Source: Trileptium ribeirensis
Lineage: Eukaryota > Nematoda > Enoplea > Enoplida > Thoracostomopsidae
Reading direction: 5' to 3'
NCBI GenBank assembly: GCA_030248225.1
Contig: JASANE010028600.1
Span: forward strand, 1-64,000
DNA length: 64,000 bases
Part shown: piece after piece, positions 1-13,639 of the stretch
How the letters are laid out: the number at the start of each line of letters is the position of its first letter
Position numbering within the stretch: position 1 is the stretch's first letter
Position numbers and translations under genes: made by a program
The notes under the pieces: model-generated
Database searches by the model: none
Seen by the model: the letters and a program-made list of their open reading frames with translations, nothing else
Told to the model about the DNA's origin: nothing

Positions 1-180
1 GGTATCATTCAGCCCCGTTTTTCGTCCTGGGACCGAATTTCGCCCCAGCCCCTCGAAATTCCCTTGGGAACCCCCTGTCCCGACTCCCTTCCCTGTCCTT
101 TCTTTTTCGTTTTCTTTTTCTTTCTTTCCACTCTCTCTAACCGACTTCTTTGGTCGGTTGTCGTCGTTGCTGTCGCCATG

Positions 181-211
181 TGTGTGTGTACGTGTGTGTA
201 TGTGCTGCTGG

Positions 212-244
<33 letters not shown>

Positions 245-313
245 GTTGTGCTGATGTTGTTGTGGTTCTGCATGTTTCTAGTGTGAACTTGAGCGACCTT
301 TCTGTCGCTCAGG
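181..313. repeat. TG and GTT microsatellite with conserved hairpin
   Basis: TG-rich sequence runs into about eleven GTT units (211-244). A hairpin follows at 288-313: CTTGAGCGAC pairs with GTCGCTCAGG around a CTTTCT loop, ten pairs with one wobble. The same stem and loop occur in the minus-strand LTR at 26214-26239, although the surrounding microsatellite has drifted. Confidence 0.8.
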
Positions 314-2869
314 TCGCCTGTGTGTCTCATGTGTAATGTGTGCTCATGAGTAGTGTATGTGTATGTATATGTGTGGATATCTGTATACAAAACATATATG
401 TATATATATACAGTATGTAGGACAATACAAAAAACAGGACATGTAGGGACAGCACGTACAAAATTCTGTTAAATTTGTGAGTTTTACGGACGGACTGGAC
501 TAGGACGACTAGGGATGATGGGGGGTAGGTTTAGGGCCCTCCCACGAGCTCCGGGAGTTCCTGAATAGGACCCCGGATAGTTCAGAGGATACGTAGGAAT
601 GTGCTGCGTCGTAGGTCGCGAAATCAGCTCATTCCCATCTTAGGTTCCCCCCCTTTCGGGACGTCTAAAGACGTCCTGTCGGGATATTTGAAAAGCCATT
701 AGCGTGGAATTCTAGGAATGTTTGGCTTTATCTTGTAAGCCGACATATAAACGTGCAATGTTTGCACGTTTATCCATGAATAAGGCGATAAAATTTAGCC
801 CCAGATGCCCTCCAAATAAGCCTAATTAAGTGATGGATGAGGCAGCTAACTCGCTAAATAGCAGAAATTTGGCTCTAAATCGGCGAGTTAGCTGGGGGGA
901 AAATTTGATGGATGAGAACCAGAACGCGGAAAAGACATATTCTAGCTTATCTTGAATGCTTTGTAGGGGGAAAAGATTTAAAATTTTGAATACTTGACGG
1001 GTGATTTAGCAGCTTTCGTGGAACATTTGGGGGATAACGTCTAAGCTAAGTTAGGTAATGGGTTTAATAAATCTGAGTAATGAGTTTTCGACAAGTTTCT
1101 GACAGGAATTTGGGACTACAGATGGGGTAAAATCGGCTAACTTCGGAGAAAACTCGCAGATGGTCGACCTCCGAGTAATCGGAGGGTTCAAATTTGATGT
1201 CGGCGATTTCGATTGAAGCCGACTCTCTCTAACGGGGTCCCCGGGTTTACGATAGCTGTCAAAAATAAAAGTTGGGAAATTTTTCGATTGGGCGCCCGGG
1301 TTTGACCTCGAAAAAGTGGGCGTCAAGAGAACGTCGCCGATTGGATGGCGACAAAATCGCCATGCTTCAACACAGCAGAAAATTTTGAAGCGACGACTAT
1401 CGCGTCGTCTCTTGGAATCAGTTCGACTTCGGCAGCGCGGAGTTCGGTCGACTTTACTGACCGGCTCCGACGCTAGAGTTTTATTACGTCGGTTTCGCAA
1501 TTTATTTTACTTTTCCGTGCTTTTTCTTCGCTTTGCGTTTTGGAATGGGATTCGATCGATGGAGGACCCGCGTAGACATCTTCCGTCTCGCGGAAGGGGA
1601 CTAGCAGTTGCTGTCCCGGACCGAACGTTGTAAGTCAGGAAGCGAACCAGGCATATGGGGGTTTATTTTCCCCAGATCAAGATGTAACAGATCATCAAAC
1701 TTTACATGGTTATAGTGCGATCCTTAGTCTCGGCAGTTCGACTGGACGCCCGTTGTAGGACGTCTGATGTACTCGTGTTGAGCGGTCACATTTTCACATA
1801 GCCTTTGACAAAACCTCCTTCGTCGAGTTCCGTTTTGGGAGCGTGTTGAGTGATTGCACGGGGGGTGCTAGATTGTGAACACACCAGTCGAAGTCACGCT
1901 GATTCCCCGTGGTCATAGGTAAGGCAAATCAAAACGGACGCTTATCGTCCATGCGCTTTTACATGACTTATTACTCGTGAGTTAGGGCTGTCGAATTTTC
2001 CTGAGCTGACCACGGTAAAACTTTACCTCGAAATCATAAGGATTCGCTTATTCGCTTGTTTGTGATTATGCTTATGGTTTACCAAATTACAGTTTAGTAG
2101 ACCGTTCGATGCTCATGCCGCTGCTTGAGCTCGGACTGAAGTTGCAGTTAGGGACGGAGGATTAGCCTCTGTCGGGCTTTAGAAAGCCCTAAAATTTATT
2201 TTGTCAGTTGAGCTAGGAAAATTTGGGGAATCCAAAAGACTAAACAAATTCTAGGTGACTTCAGCGTGAGCATAAGGTATTGGCACTCCGCAAGGAGCGA
2301 GTTTAATACGGCGTTTACACGATGTTGCAAGTATTTGATTTGTTCATCATTAGGACGGTTAATACCAGCTTTACATACGGATTAACTCCCAACTTCGTGA
2401 GTCTTCGAGAGCCCCTGACGACCGAATTTACTAGGCGTTCGCTCCGCCAGATTCGCTTCGAAATCGGCTCGGCCCGATTGCTAAATTTACTAACGTTGAA
2501 CATAAAACGCTTACGTGGTTAAGCCTAATGGTAGGACGTCGGATACCACCTGTTCCCAAAAGGAACCAACGGCCTGGAAAAATGCCCAAAATCGGCCACC
2601 AGAAACTCTTTCAAAAGCACGTTAGGGTGCTCAGAGTTCAAAACGAAATTACCATACTCCCATTTTAATAAACATAAAATCGCGACCTTCCGCGAATCGT
2701 TTTGTCCCCAACCCGAGCAAGTGCAAAACCCCGTTTTCTTTTCAGAGCGACTTGATCGCTGAGTTTAAGCATTTTTACATTCTATCCCTGATTGCCCGTT
2801 AGGCTATGTACTATGTATGCCCTTGCCCCGATTTTTGTCGTTTCTCTCTCTCTCCTTTTTCATTTTCCC

Positions 2870-2948
2870 TTGCTAAGATTCGATCCTGCACGGAGAATTC
2901 AAGTCCGCTGCAGGTCTGTCAGTATTAACCACTCGACCATCGAGTTCT
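2870..2948 (-). repeat. tRNA-derived (Ser/Leu-like) sequence antisense in the LTR
   Basis: On the minus strand there is an A-box-like TGGTCGAGTGGTTAA (complement of about 2925-2939) and a B-box-like GATCGAATC (complement of 2877-2885). A segment like a long variable arm ends in TCCGTGCAG before the B box, which resembles type II (Ser or Leu) tRNAs. The acceptor ends do not pair, so it is not a functional tRNA gene. A homologous piece sits in the other long LTR at 23569-23641, also antisense to the LTR. Confidence 0.6.
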
Positions 2949-2977
2949 GAGGAAATTCATTAAAATTTTGGTGATAA

Positions 2978-3038
2978 CTCAACTGCACAATTTCGATAGT
3001 GCAGTTGAGACACTGTACAATTTCGATGTGTACAGTGT
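2978..3038. repeat. Twin adjacent hairpins
   Basis: Two perfect inverted repeats abut. CTCAACTGCAC (2978-2988) pairs with GTGCAGTTGAG (2999-3009), and ACACTGTACA (3010-3019) pairs with TGTACAGTGT (3029-3038). Both loops contain ATTTCGAT. They lie next to the tRNA-like segment. The minus-strand LTR has related hairpins at 23508-23557. Confidence 0.85.
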
Positions 3039-4868
3039 AATAGGGCAATAGGATAAGCGATAGAGAGAGGACGGCCAGACAAAAAAAAGCAACAGGGGAA
3101 ACGAAAGAAACCAAAGAAACAAAGCAAGAAACAGGAAAGAAAGGCATCACCCGAAACAACCCCAAAGCAAACAACACCAACCCACCCCAGGCGAAACGAG
3201 TCCCAGTTGTGGGACGGACACGAAAATACGTTAAAACAGTTGAAAGTGCGGCCTCGGTCGCCTAGGAAATCGCTAGGGATAACAACCGCTCGTGCCTCTC
3301 GTCCATGTAGGCGGTCGGAATAGTAGCCAGGAGCGTCTCCGACATAACATAGCTCAAGGGATACTCCGCCACCAAAATCGGCCGCGTCACCACCGGCACA
3401 CCGGTTATAGACTTTAGGACTCAGGATAGTCGAACTCCCGGCTGGACTATTCAAGTCGTTGAGACAACAGCAAATGCAGGATTAACAAAGAACCTGGCCT
3501 CGGGCTGGAACGAAAGGAGTGACTTGTTAGGGACGCTAGGCAGCATTTGCAGGACAGGTAATGCACGCGGACAGCATTTTGACATTTGACCGCGATGTAG
3601 GCGACTCGTCGGTTGAACCAAAATTGGTAGCCTGTGCCCGTTGGCGATTGTAAATAATCGATTGCTCTGACAATGTAATGATGTGTACCATACTTGATTT
3701 CCTTTTTCTTATTCAGCGATCGGGTTTTATTTTGTACGGTAGACCTATGCAATCCCCGTACCCGGACTCGTGCCCTGTCACCGCCCCTCCCCCGCTTAGT
3801 TCTCGAATTACATGTACCGCCGCGCGCTATTAGGAGCGAATTTCGAAGCACGCCAGAACGCATAACCCGAGCGACGGCTGACTTAGTTAACGTTCGAAGT
3901 GGAACGCCTCGGGTATAGATTTTGGTCCGGTACGACCGGGAACGACTTCGCGTGCGCCACCCCTTTCTCTTTCGCACCGCTGGACAAGGGAACGAATGTT
4001 CGGGCGGACCGCTTAGTACTACCGTAGTTTGTATTTACGTGCGCATCTTATTAAATGCCCTTTGTTGACCGACACTGTACATGACTTTGAATAAACTCTT
4101 GAAAATTATATGACGTGTCCCGTGTTATTGGATTCTTAGCGTGATAAGGACGTCCAATTGGACGGGCCGACCCTTCGTGCCACGGCTTGCGGACGAAAAT
4201 ACCCCAAGCCCTGACACGAGCGGTCCGCCGCCATTATTGATCTGTTTGTGTAGTGGTGTTGCGGCGAGAGTGGTCCACCAAATTACCCATAAACTTAACT
4301 GGCTCAATAGTTACGCTCACACGAAAGACAAAATTTACTAGGAACACATTATCACTAGAGATTAACACAATTAGATTAGAAAGATGTGAACTAAGTAGTC
4401 CGACGTTAAACCTTCAGGGACTGTCGGAACCCTGTGGGGGCCATATGGCTACAACCGATTAAGTGTTCGGCGAAGGATAAACTCCGCGCAACTCAAAATC
4501 TACACAACAAACCTAAACCAACACGCGTTTCACCTCAGATTGCGCTGATAAAACAACTTCCATGCAGGCTAGGATAGGGAATATTGGTATGACATTATGA
4601 CCTGTGAGCAGGTTTCGGTGTCAACCTCCCTGGGGGACCTCAGCAATCATACCCAGATACTAGACACGTGCGCAACCAATCGGGCGGGGTCCGAACACAC
4701 CCCGTGAAGCGCGCCTGCCGCCTGCTAAGCTCCGTAACTTCTTGGGTCTGACCAAGAAAAGCGGCTAAAATAGAAAACTTAGGGTCCGCCCTCGAGGTTA
4801 TGATAGCCGGGGTCGTATGGGCATGGTGTTAGGAAGTTGCGCCATGCAGCTGCGTCACCGTTATTACA

Positions 4869-7800
4869 CAAAGGGCGGCCCTGTAGTCTATACATACATC
4901 ACTGCGCATACTGGCAATACAATATGCATAGCAGTTTACTAGCGCACACAACCGCTCGTAACTGCAAGTACAACGGGGATATAGTTTTGCTTAACTTTTC
5001 TATTTATAGACATGTCGGAGCGCGTCAGTTTTTAACTACGAAAACACAATCCGTCTAGCTATTATATTACAATTATATTACACACAAAACACCCCGAATA
5101 ATCCAACACTTATAGGCAACTAAATATGAGTAAAACCTTGACGTACTATAGTTGCACGAGAACAGCAAGTTTCACAAATTCAGTGCTCGTGGTGATTACG
5201 CACACTTTCCTGCGCAGAACAAAATTTTGCGCCACCCTGCGCTCATTATTATGTGAAACAATCATCAACGGACAATCTTTATTTTACATTATAGCAAAAC
5301 TTGTTGTGTAGCACATATGTCGAAGTTCAAAACATGTAAAGATTATTTGAGAAAAGTTTTGCCACAAAAATTGCAACAGTTGCCAGATACGCGAGATAGA
5401 TGTTATGTGAGATGTCTAACTTCGTCATGTGCATTGATTCAATTGGCAACTCCTTGATTCAGGCATTGCTTAGTGTTCGCAGAGTACACTGGAAGACGTG
5501 GGGCTGACCATGTCTATATGTTTACTGAAATATAACAAGTGAACTAAATTACAGCACCAAAGTTTTTTGATGTAGTCGCCAAAAACCACCATGCAACGAA
5601 ATTTATACCTAGTAGTACAATTTAGTCATGTTTAAGCATATAATATGCTGATTGTTAATCTCATATACGGCAATGTTCAACGACAGGCCTCAAACCTGGC
5701 CGTCGCCAAATTAAATATTGTACAGTCTAGTTATAGGTCTGCCCTGATGTACGAGTTGGCGCTTCAGCAGTTGCATTGCACGCTTAACCTTAGGCAAATC
5801 GAGCAAACTTTCGAACAAATGCTGAAGTGATATTTACGAACAATAAATTCATGTCTTAGTAGGAGAAGTTTGATGACACTTTGCCATCCGTTGGCAGACG
5901 GCCACCCGTTGAGCCGTCGGTCGCAGATGAGTTGTCGGCAAGATATTGCGTCGTTCGTCACAGTTGGCCCGTTAGCTGTCGGCTGCGCGTTGGCTATCGG
6001 GCAGAAGCTGCCCATATTTTTACCCACCGGCAGCCGGCCGGCTATTTGTCTTCAGAGTGGGCCCCCATTCAACAGTGGTACTGTTGTCGAAAACATAATT
6101 TTATGTAGCCATGTCGCCATATGCAAAATTTATTGTTGGTTATTTATATGCTACAACCTCGGTCCTTTACAAGCATTTACCATATTGACTAGTTATCCTG
6201 CCAGAAATAACACCTATACAATATGGTGTTTTAGCTTTACGCAGTTTAAAAGATATATCTCCTTAGATATAATACGTCACAGCGGTAAAACAAAACGTTA
6301 AGACAAAGTTAGCTTTAAGACACATTTTGTCGGGGTTGAAAGGCACTCCATTGGGACAAATCAATTTAGCGCAACCTAATGCGACAAACAGACAAGAAAC
6401 GGTGCAAATTCTCAATAACACAAAGTTCTAGAAGCAGAATCATTATAAATTGATTACACCGAAAAGTTCATCTATCGATTTTTTTCTAACGATATAATGT
6501 CCGGTACCTAAAGCTGGCATGGGCCCTATCATCTGGCAATGCAGTAAAATTGTCGTACGTTAGCTGCCACAAGATATGATTAAAAAATGAAAATTTCTTT
6601 GGACCACCAACGACACACTTTTATCTTAGACATAACTAAACGTAGTAAAACGCGGAACTAAGACGACAAAACATAACAATGTTTCTGTTTCTATTCTATA
6701 AATCTGTTGGTTTAATATATAAACGGCGTATTTTTCGAATTTTGTACGCTAACTATAAATTGTAACACTTAATATATCTAAAATTTAGGTTGCTGAGTAG
6801 CGATCTAGCTTTTGTGATTTATTGAACAAATCTACAATGCCGGACTAGTCAATTGCAAACCGCGCGCATTGGAGTAGAATATAAATTATATATTTGTCGT
6901 TGCCGAGCGTATAGAAATTAATGAAAAGCCATGATGGAAAATAAAAACCTAAAAAAAAGACAAGACGCTTTTATCAGAACACGATGTTAGACCGATAACG
7001 ATAAGCACCACTGTCAACCTAGGCATAAACAAAGCTGAGCTAAAGATATTATATATTGTTCGAAAATAAGGTAAACCAAAGTGTTTAACAACACATCGTT
7101 TCTGAATTGTAATGTTAGTTTCATAAATTGTAATGAAGTTGTATACTTCCATGGTTTTTATGTCTTTTACAACATATTTTGGTAACGATATCTGCAACAC
7201 AGCACCTTTAAACATGATAGCATGTATGGTTTTACTTTTAACTTCCGTGTCTCCAATCTTTTTTGAAACTAACATAAGTGCAGAGTGCCTGTAAATGTCG
7301 GCACCGACGGTATAGCGTAAATATCATACTTGGCAGGGCAGCAAGCATTTTGTAGGTGGCTGGTCCCATTCAAAAAAGGAGAAAATGATCCTGGGTGAGG
7401 TCTAAAAAATTTTGTTATTATATTCGTCCGCAAATGTTTAGCACCAAAAATGGTCTACATAATGGTTACCCGACAGACCATTTTTAGCAAAATTCCTATA
7501 CGTATATGCGTATTTATGTATATATAATATGCGCGAATTTCTTGGTACATGTTCTTTACCTTCAGAATGCAATAATTCTGGCGTAACTGTTTGTTGTCAT
7601 GGCAAAGTTCAAATAATTTAGCTGACCGGAAAAAGAGTCTAGACTCTCTAAACCCCTTGGCTACACTATTGCATTAGAGGTGCCGCCAGAAGATTTTGGT
7701 CGGAGGACGGCACCCGAACATGTGACCTTGCAAACTGAAAACATTCTTTTTGCTGTTGTAACCAGGCAGTAGAGGTACTTATCGAAATTTAAGAAGCATG

Positions 7801-10800
7801 TCTTTCCAGTCGCTAACGTGGAATAGGGCTTAACGACGATAGTGTATATATAAGCTATATTATATCTAACAGGGTACACGAATCCAAGAACAAAAATCAT
7901 GTGTTCAAATCTGTTTAAAAATTTGATGTCATTATGTGAAGTGCTAAGTTTGACTATGTTTCTTTTGATAGCGTGTAAACTAGTTACACCATTCCAGCTA
8001 TATTGAGACCGTGACTATTTTTTGAAATAAATTGTCTAGAGTTAGCTGCTAACTTCGTATGAACCCGGTAGACGGTTTTTGCCAAGCTTCCACAGTGCAT
8101 ATTAACAAACGCAATTTTTCTATAACGGGTATCACTCAAGTATGCTTCAATAACGGTATCCATAGTGGCTTCACCTGTTTCATTGTGTTAGGTGAAAACT
8201 TATGCAAATGTTGTTAATACTAATAGCATGGATTGATCGATTTCTCTTCTAATCTGTCTAAGTAGCATGGGCAAGTTGATCAAGGAATAAAGGAATTATA
8301 GCCTTTCATTTAAGCTACCATCAAGTAAGTTTGTTTCCGTCTACTGTTGGGAAAAATTTTGTCTTTATCTTTCAAATGTTACAGCACTTTCATCCGTTTT
8401 CATTCCTGCATGTAGCACCAGTTACCACACCATGTTTCCCTTCAGACTAGAAAATATAATTTAAAAATATTTTAATGTAAGACCAGGTAAGGAAAACCCA
8501 AGCCATAATCTTAATATGTTCAGCGATAAATTTATAGATCCACTTTTGATCCACGAAAATAATTTGTTAATTTTACGGGTACAAAACGCGCGCAATTTAA
8601 TCCATAAGCGAAATTAAGTTATTAATTAAATAACTGGACATAATATCCGACTTATCGCAACTTAACCTGCAACATAATTTGTTTAGACGTTGAAAGACAT
8701 GCGGGTTTATTTGCAAATCAATCTGCATTCATGGCCAGGTTTTTGCGATATCACGAATGCCCAAAGACCACTTGACCGAATGCATGACAATCTGTCAAAT
8801 TTGCGTGTGCTGCGTGGGGAAAATTCAAACTTTACTCCGCTCATTAAATTTGTAATATACAATGCTTGGACGTCTAGAAATAATTTTCGCAACTTAGTTG
8901 AAATATGAAAGCAAGTTCAGGATATAGTTGAACAGTTACACACTCTGTTCATGCAATATAGCAAAGTATTACTCCGAAGAATTTACTGCGAGAACGAAAT
9001 AGGATAGCGATAACAGCAACAGCACTATATAATGCTCTTGGCGGTGCTTTTAATTAGATTTATCAAAAGCTAAATATTGCAGATTCTAATTAAATTTATT
9101 TTGCTTTTATTTTTGTTTACTTCAAGTTAAATTTACTATGCTCAATGTTCTTAACGCTAAAGGTAAGCTAAATAAGCACTAAATATTATATGGGGTTTGT
9201 GCAATAACCGTGTCCCATTTCATTTTATAAAGTGATGAAATATTTAATTGAAGCCAATGTGTTAGTTACTAAAAGGCTAAATGACGCTGTTATATGATAT
9301 ATAACAGCCAAGCTCTTTATCATTAATTTGCGCCAGGTACCAGATGAGATCATGATGTCACCTGCTTACTATGGTTGTACTATTTTTGATTTAGGCTTAT
9401 TCTATACATAACTGCTATAGGAAAGTCCAAATATTTATATGCTAGACTTATCGTCGAGTCGACCTTCAAAAGCGACGACCAATATGCGATACGATTCTAG
9501 CGATTTCGTTACGCCATACGATATGTGAAATTTTATTACAAATCATGTCGTAAGACTAAGAAATCCACTATAACACAAAGCATGTAAAGCAATTTAAAAA
9601 CTAATTCTTCTAATGGTTTTGAGGGAGTGCCACAAGCACTCGGTTATAGTTCCATGTCTAATCTCACCTTATCGTTCTCCATTTATATTTCATGTGATTA
9701 CAGTAAACAGCACAATATATATCAAAAGGGTTCTGAGTAGAACATCTAAAATGCAACAATTTCGTCCGAGTGGGCCTACAGGCGATGTATTGTGCCGTCG
9801 TTCGCTTAAATATCTCAAGTTCTCTCTATAAGTTTTGCCCTAAACCTAATAATTTTCAGCAGCAGAGCTTGTTTGTTCATATGGTTTAGTCATAAACAGC
9901 TTAGTGTTTGTTGTCACTTTATTGCTATAGAAAACTCACATAATAGTTAAGTGGCATTAATTATATCGTGTAGTTATTTATTAAATATACCTTTATTACC
10001 ATCAGTTTGAGACAGTGCACCTCAGGACTGAAGCAACCCACATTGGTAAATTTAAATTTTTGAAATAGCGAAATATGCATTAAAGGCAGATTTTTGCAAT
10101 TTGGGTTGTTTTTGTCATGACAATTATATTTTTAAATTATGAAAAAAACGTGAAATAAAAAGTTGAAAATAATTTTGACAATTTTGGTCAGATAGCTTCG
10201 GCGTTTGCCATTCACTGTTGTTTTAGGTTTTTTAATAACCCATCTCTGTTTTCCTTTGATTTTTTCGAATAAATCTGTTCAAATAAATTTGTTTTTTGAA
10301 ACTTTTACTGTTCTAGTTGCGCACTGGAAATTTAGTTATTATTATAAATGCATACCCTCAAGTTTTGAATCCAGCCTTAGGCATTAAAAATAATCTATCA
10401 TTCATTCCGACTTGTGCCGCATCTAGACCCTACCCACACTTGTTAACTTAGAATTCAATCATCACACATCGAAATTTACAGTAGAACATGGCTTTAATAG
10501 TTAGTCCTTTGTTTTTGTAACTGCTGTTATTTTAACTAATGCATTAGACCGCAGCTCGCATGCAAGAGCTTTTAATTAGCATGAATATAGTGTCACAATT
10601 TTCGACAGTATAGGGTAGCGAGTTATAGTCCCATGATCCAAAAGTTACGTGCGCCGTTTCACTGTACATAAATTTTAATTTACAAAATATGTTTGCAGAA
10701 GGAAATTCACTGCTTAGCGAAAATGTTGAGGTTTGACTCGACCAGAAAACGAGCATAATATAATAATAATAATAGAATTAATACGAGAACTATGGTATAG

Positions 10801-12735
10801 CTGCAAATTTTGAAAATTCTTATCCGGGTTACTGTTAAAGATAAGTTACTGGTTTCCGCAAATTTAAATGCAGTAGAATTGTTTTTTTAAAGATTTCAGT
10901 AAAGACATCATTCTAATGTATTATATATCATAGTAGCCCAAGGTTCTTCGGCTCAGTCAAAGCTAATCGAAGGGGTGTGTAGATGTAGATGGTAGGGTGG
11001 TGTTACGTCCGCCGGGTGTGGTGTGCTGAGTGTTCAGGGGCTAAATAACTTGGGGCATATTCCTCAGATCAAGTGCAATCTCATAACAGTCCTATGGGCA
11101 CCTATGATATATAACTCGATATTTCTACTAATTAAAACAAGCCACTGAGCACGAAACTGTGAAACTTTTAGGAATTTACGGAGTTTCGTGCTGTGAGACG
11201 TATTTTTTATTTTACCAAGAAAAATGGAGTACTATCCATTACTTTAAATTTGTGTAATCTCTAACTGTGCTACTCCATTTTGTGTGTGATTATTTTTCTG
11301 CGCTTGCAACAGGATTTTGCTATATCAGTGAATTTCATCAAGCATAAAACAAAGTTTGAAAATATCATGTCATTACCACAATTACTTTTATGGAAGGTCG
11401 TTTACTTTTTTATGCGAACATTTCGTTTCACAATAACTTGTATAAAATATTTTTAATACTTAATTTCAAAGCAGTATATACGAATATATATAACTATGCG
11501 TAATTCGCAACAACGCATGTGTCGTTTTTACAATGTTATTGTAACATCAGCTTAATTGTGTGGCGCACTTGCTGCTAAGTTTAGAACGGCACACGGCTTG
11601 AGCAGATATCTATCAAATTTTTAACGATAAACCATTGGAATCCTTTGCATCTGGAAACACAGGATTTCTCAGAACATGATCTACCAATGTAAAAGCAATC
11701 CAGACCCGACGTTTAGGAATGAAAAGATACGGCACGACAGTTTGTTGAACTAAAGTATATCACCCTGCTATTAGTTATAGGACTAATAGCTGGCCCGGTT
11801 TTTCTACATACAGGATGGTGAGAGAAACGTCTGCTGTAGAGTCCGGGCAAAAAAGGGCCAACTTTAGTTTTCGTATATTAACGGCTCATAAGTCAAGTCT
11901 GCAAAATCTAAAGACACACAGTATAACCCTTAGAATAGAAATGAAAGAAACATCGCAACCTAAATTCCGGAAAACATGTAGCTCGTAGAACCACCTTAAT
12001 CGACAGTGTATCGTACATATTCCCTATGCTGTAAATTTTGTAATTGGGATTGACTAAGTTATATGTGCTCAATGGGACATTGTCATTGGTTCAACAAAAG
12101 GTACTCTGGACAGGGATCCGAACAAGAGATTACAAGCTCACATATCGAAAATTGACGCTGTAAATAAGAGGATTCGGCAGAAAATAACGATTATGATGGC
12201 TTGACTGAAATTATTCTAATTATTTAAATATCGCTAAAAATGATGTAAGAATCTATAAAGCAAGCACGATCCTTATTCCAGCTGACATAGGTAGTTTTTC
12301 AGCCAGCCGATATTTTTGTCGGTGCAATCGGCTACCCAAGTCAATACAAAATGTTGAACATATCATATTTATCGACTCGTCAGACAGACCAGTCCGCTTC
12401 CCTCTGAGCGTTTCAGCTGTTTCAAATGTATAAATATACAATGCACTTACCAAGATGGCTGCTCAATATATTTCGAAAATAAAGTCCCATGTAAAGGTTC
12501 AACATTAGACTGACTCATCGGGTCAGTCACATATACTTATTGTACCAAAAGTAATTACTAGTCGAATGCAATGCCATATCCAACGTGCAGTAATTTACTA
12601 AATTATTAATGAAACTAAATAATATGCCAGCTAATGAAAAGAACGAGTGGATAACTACATAACTATGGTGTATAAATCTGCCTATTGTTTTACTGATGGT
12701 TCCAAGAACAAAATATTCAAACAAATTACATAGGA
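4869..12735. other. AT-rich DNA without recognisable genes
   Basis: About 7.9 kb of AT-rich sequence. ORFs are all short (143 codons or fewer), low in complexity and without recognisable domains. It includes a TATA-type microsatellite near 7500-7530 and an 11-bp perfect inverted repeat, AAAAATGGTCT at 7446-7456 with its partner at 7475-7485. I see no gene, RNA gene or mobile-element domain here. Confidence 0.6.
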
Positions 12736-12739
12736 AGGC

Positions 12740-12880
12740 TAAATAACAGCACGGTGTAGCTGACACCATATGTCGTTGGTGTAACATGTGGTATCATAGG
12801 TGGTGGCAGAGACACCCTGGCCAAGAAAAGCTACACATGGGAGCCCCTCATAGCGTAAACGTCATATTAAATACTTTAAA
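12740..12880. repeat. Probable fragment related to the TTA MITE family
   Basis: A 19-nt near-hairpin (ACGGTGT-N5-ACACCAT, 12751-12769, one mismatch) is followed about 80 bases later by GCGTAAACGTCATATTA. This resembles the right terminal repeat of the MITEs at 17185-17720 and 35240-35726. I could not find a left terminal repeat, so this is a fragment or a chance resemblance. Confidence 0.4.
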
Positions 12881-13639
12881 TCGATTTGGTTTCGAAGTAA
12901 CATTGTTTTCGACATTCTTCAGATCCTGAAACATATGTCGTACCAAATACTAAATGTCTTAACGTGTTTAAGCACGTAACACCAAATAGATTCATCTTAA
13001 TAATAGAGATATAACTGTCAAAGTTATAATCAATAATATCAGACTGTAATCGTTCAATTGAATTTCAATAGGCCAAACTGCGGGAACGTAATCTTCAGAT
13101 GAACTTTCTAGGCCGGGAAATTGAATATTTTTTGAAAGAATGGGAGACAGACGTATATATTGTCCCAGTTTCTATCGGTTTAAACTCAGCTAGGTGTGTC
13201 ATGTGGAAAACCACCGCGCAAATATTTGAAACAACCACCCCATCCCCAAAAATCTTTTAAATAAGGTCAGTTCTGCTGCATCCGATGACTTATAACTATC
13301 CGACGTCGATTCGCCGACTTTTCACTCCTCGATAACAAAGTCATTTCTTTTCTGTATTTGTAAGCACAGCTTTAAGCCAAACAATTATATCATAAAATTC
13401 GTCGCCATTCCACAAGTTGAAATGTTATTGTAAGTTAGGTCTTCAGAAGGGTATGAAACTTAGCAATATAAAGCTTGTAATATATTATAAATGTTGAATT
13501 GATGTCGTATTACGACACAACGTCAATAGTCCTGAAACACCGCCTTCATGTCATCAATATATAGTCCTGAAGGACCTCTTCGTCCTCCGAGATAGCCGAC
13601 GATTTTCAAATCAGGTAGGGCATCAGGTATTGACAGAGT

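Larger units (their letters stand above)
1..4868 (+). repeat. Long LTR, plus strand, 5' end outside window
   Basis: This GC-richer block is collinear with the reverse complement of 21831-26455. Shared landmarks in order are a GAGCGAC hairpin in TG/GTT microsatellite DNA, a GTCGACTTTACTGACCGG segment, a tRNA-like piece, and a tail with CCGAACACACCCC and GCCTGCTAAGC. The same tail order (ACCTGTGAGCAGG, GGGGGACCTCA, TAGACACGTG, GCCTGCTAAGC) occurs at the ends of the LTRs of the element at 37493-63319, which is why I call it an LTR. The similarity to the minus-strand copy stops near 4865-4868 at TTATTACA. No gag or pol follows it downstream, so it is a solo LTR or the 3' LTR of an element lying off the left edge. 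Short ORFs inside are not conserved between copies and are not called. Confidence 0.72.

Noticed and set aside
64..336. 90-codon frame with poly-Val/Leu
   Set aside because: It is the translation of TG and GTT microsatellite within an LTR, with no domain.
5870..6301. 143-codon frame
   Set aside because: Overlapping open frames on both strands, Cys/Ile-rich and without domain; consistent with chance in this region.
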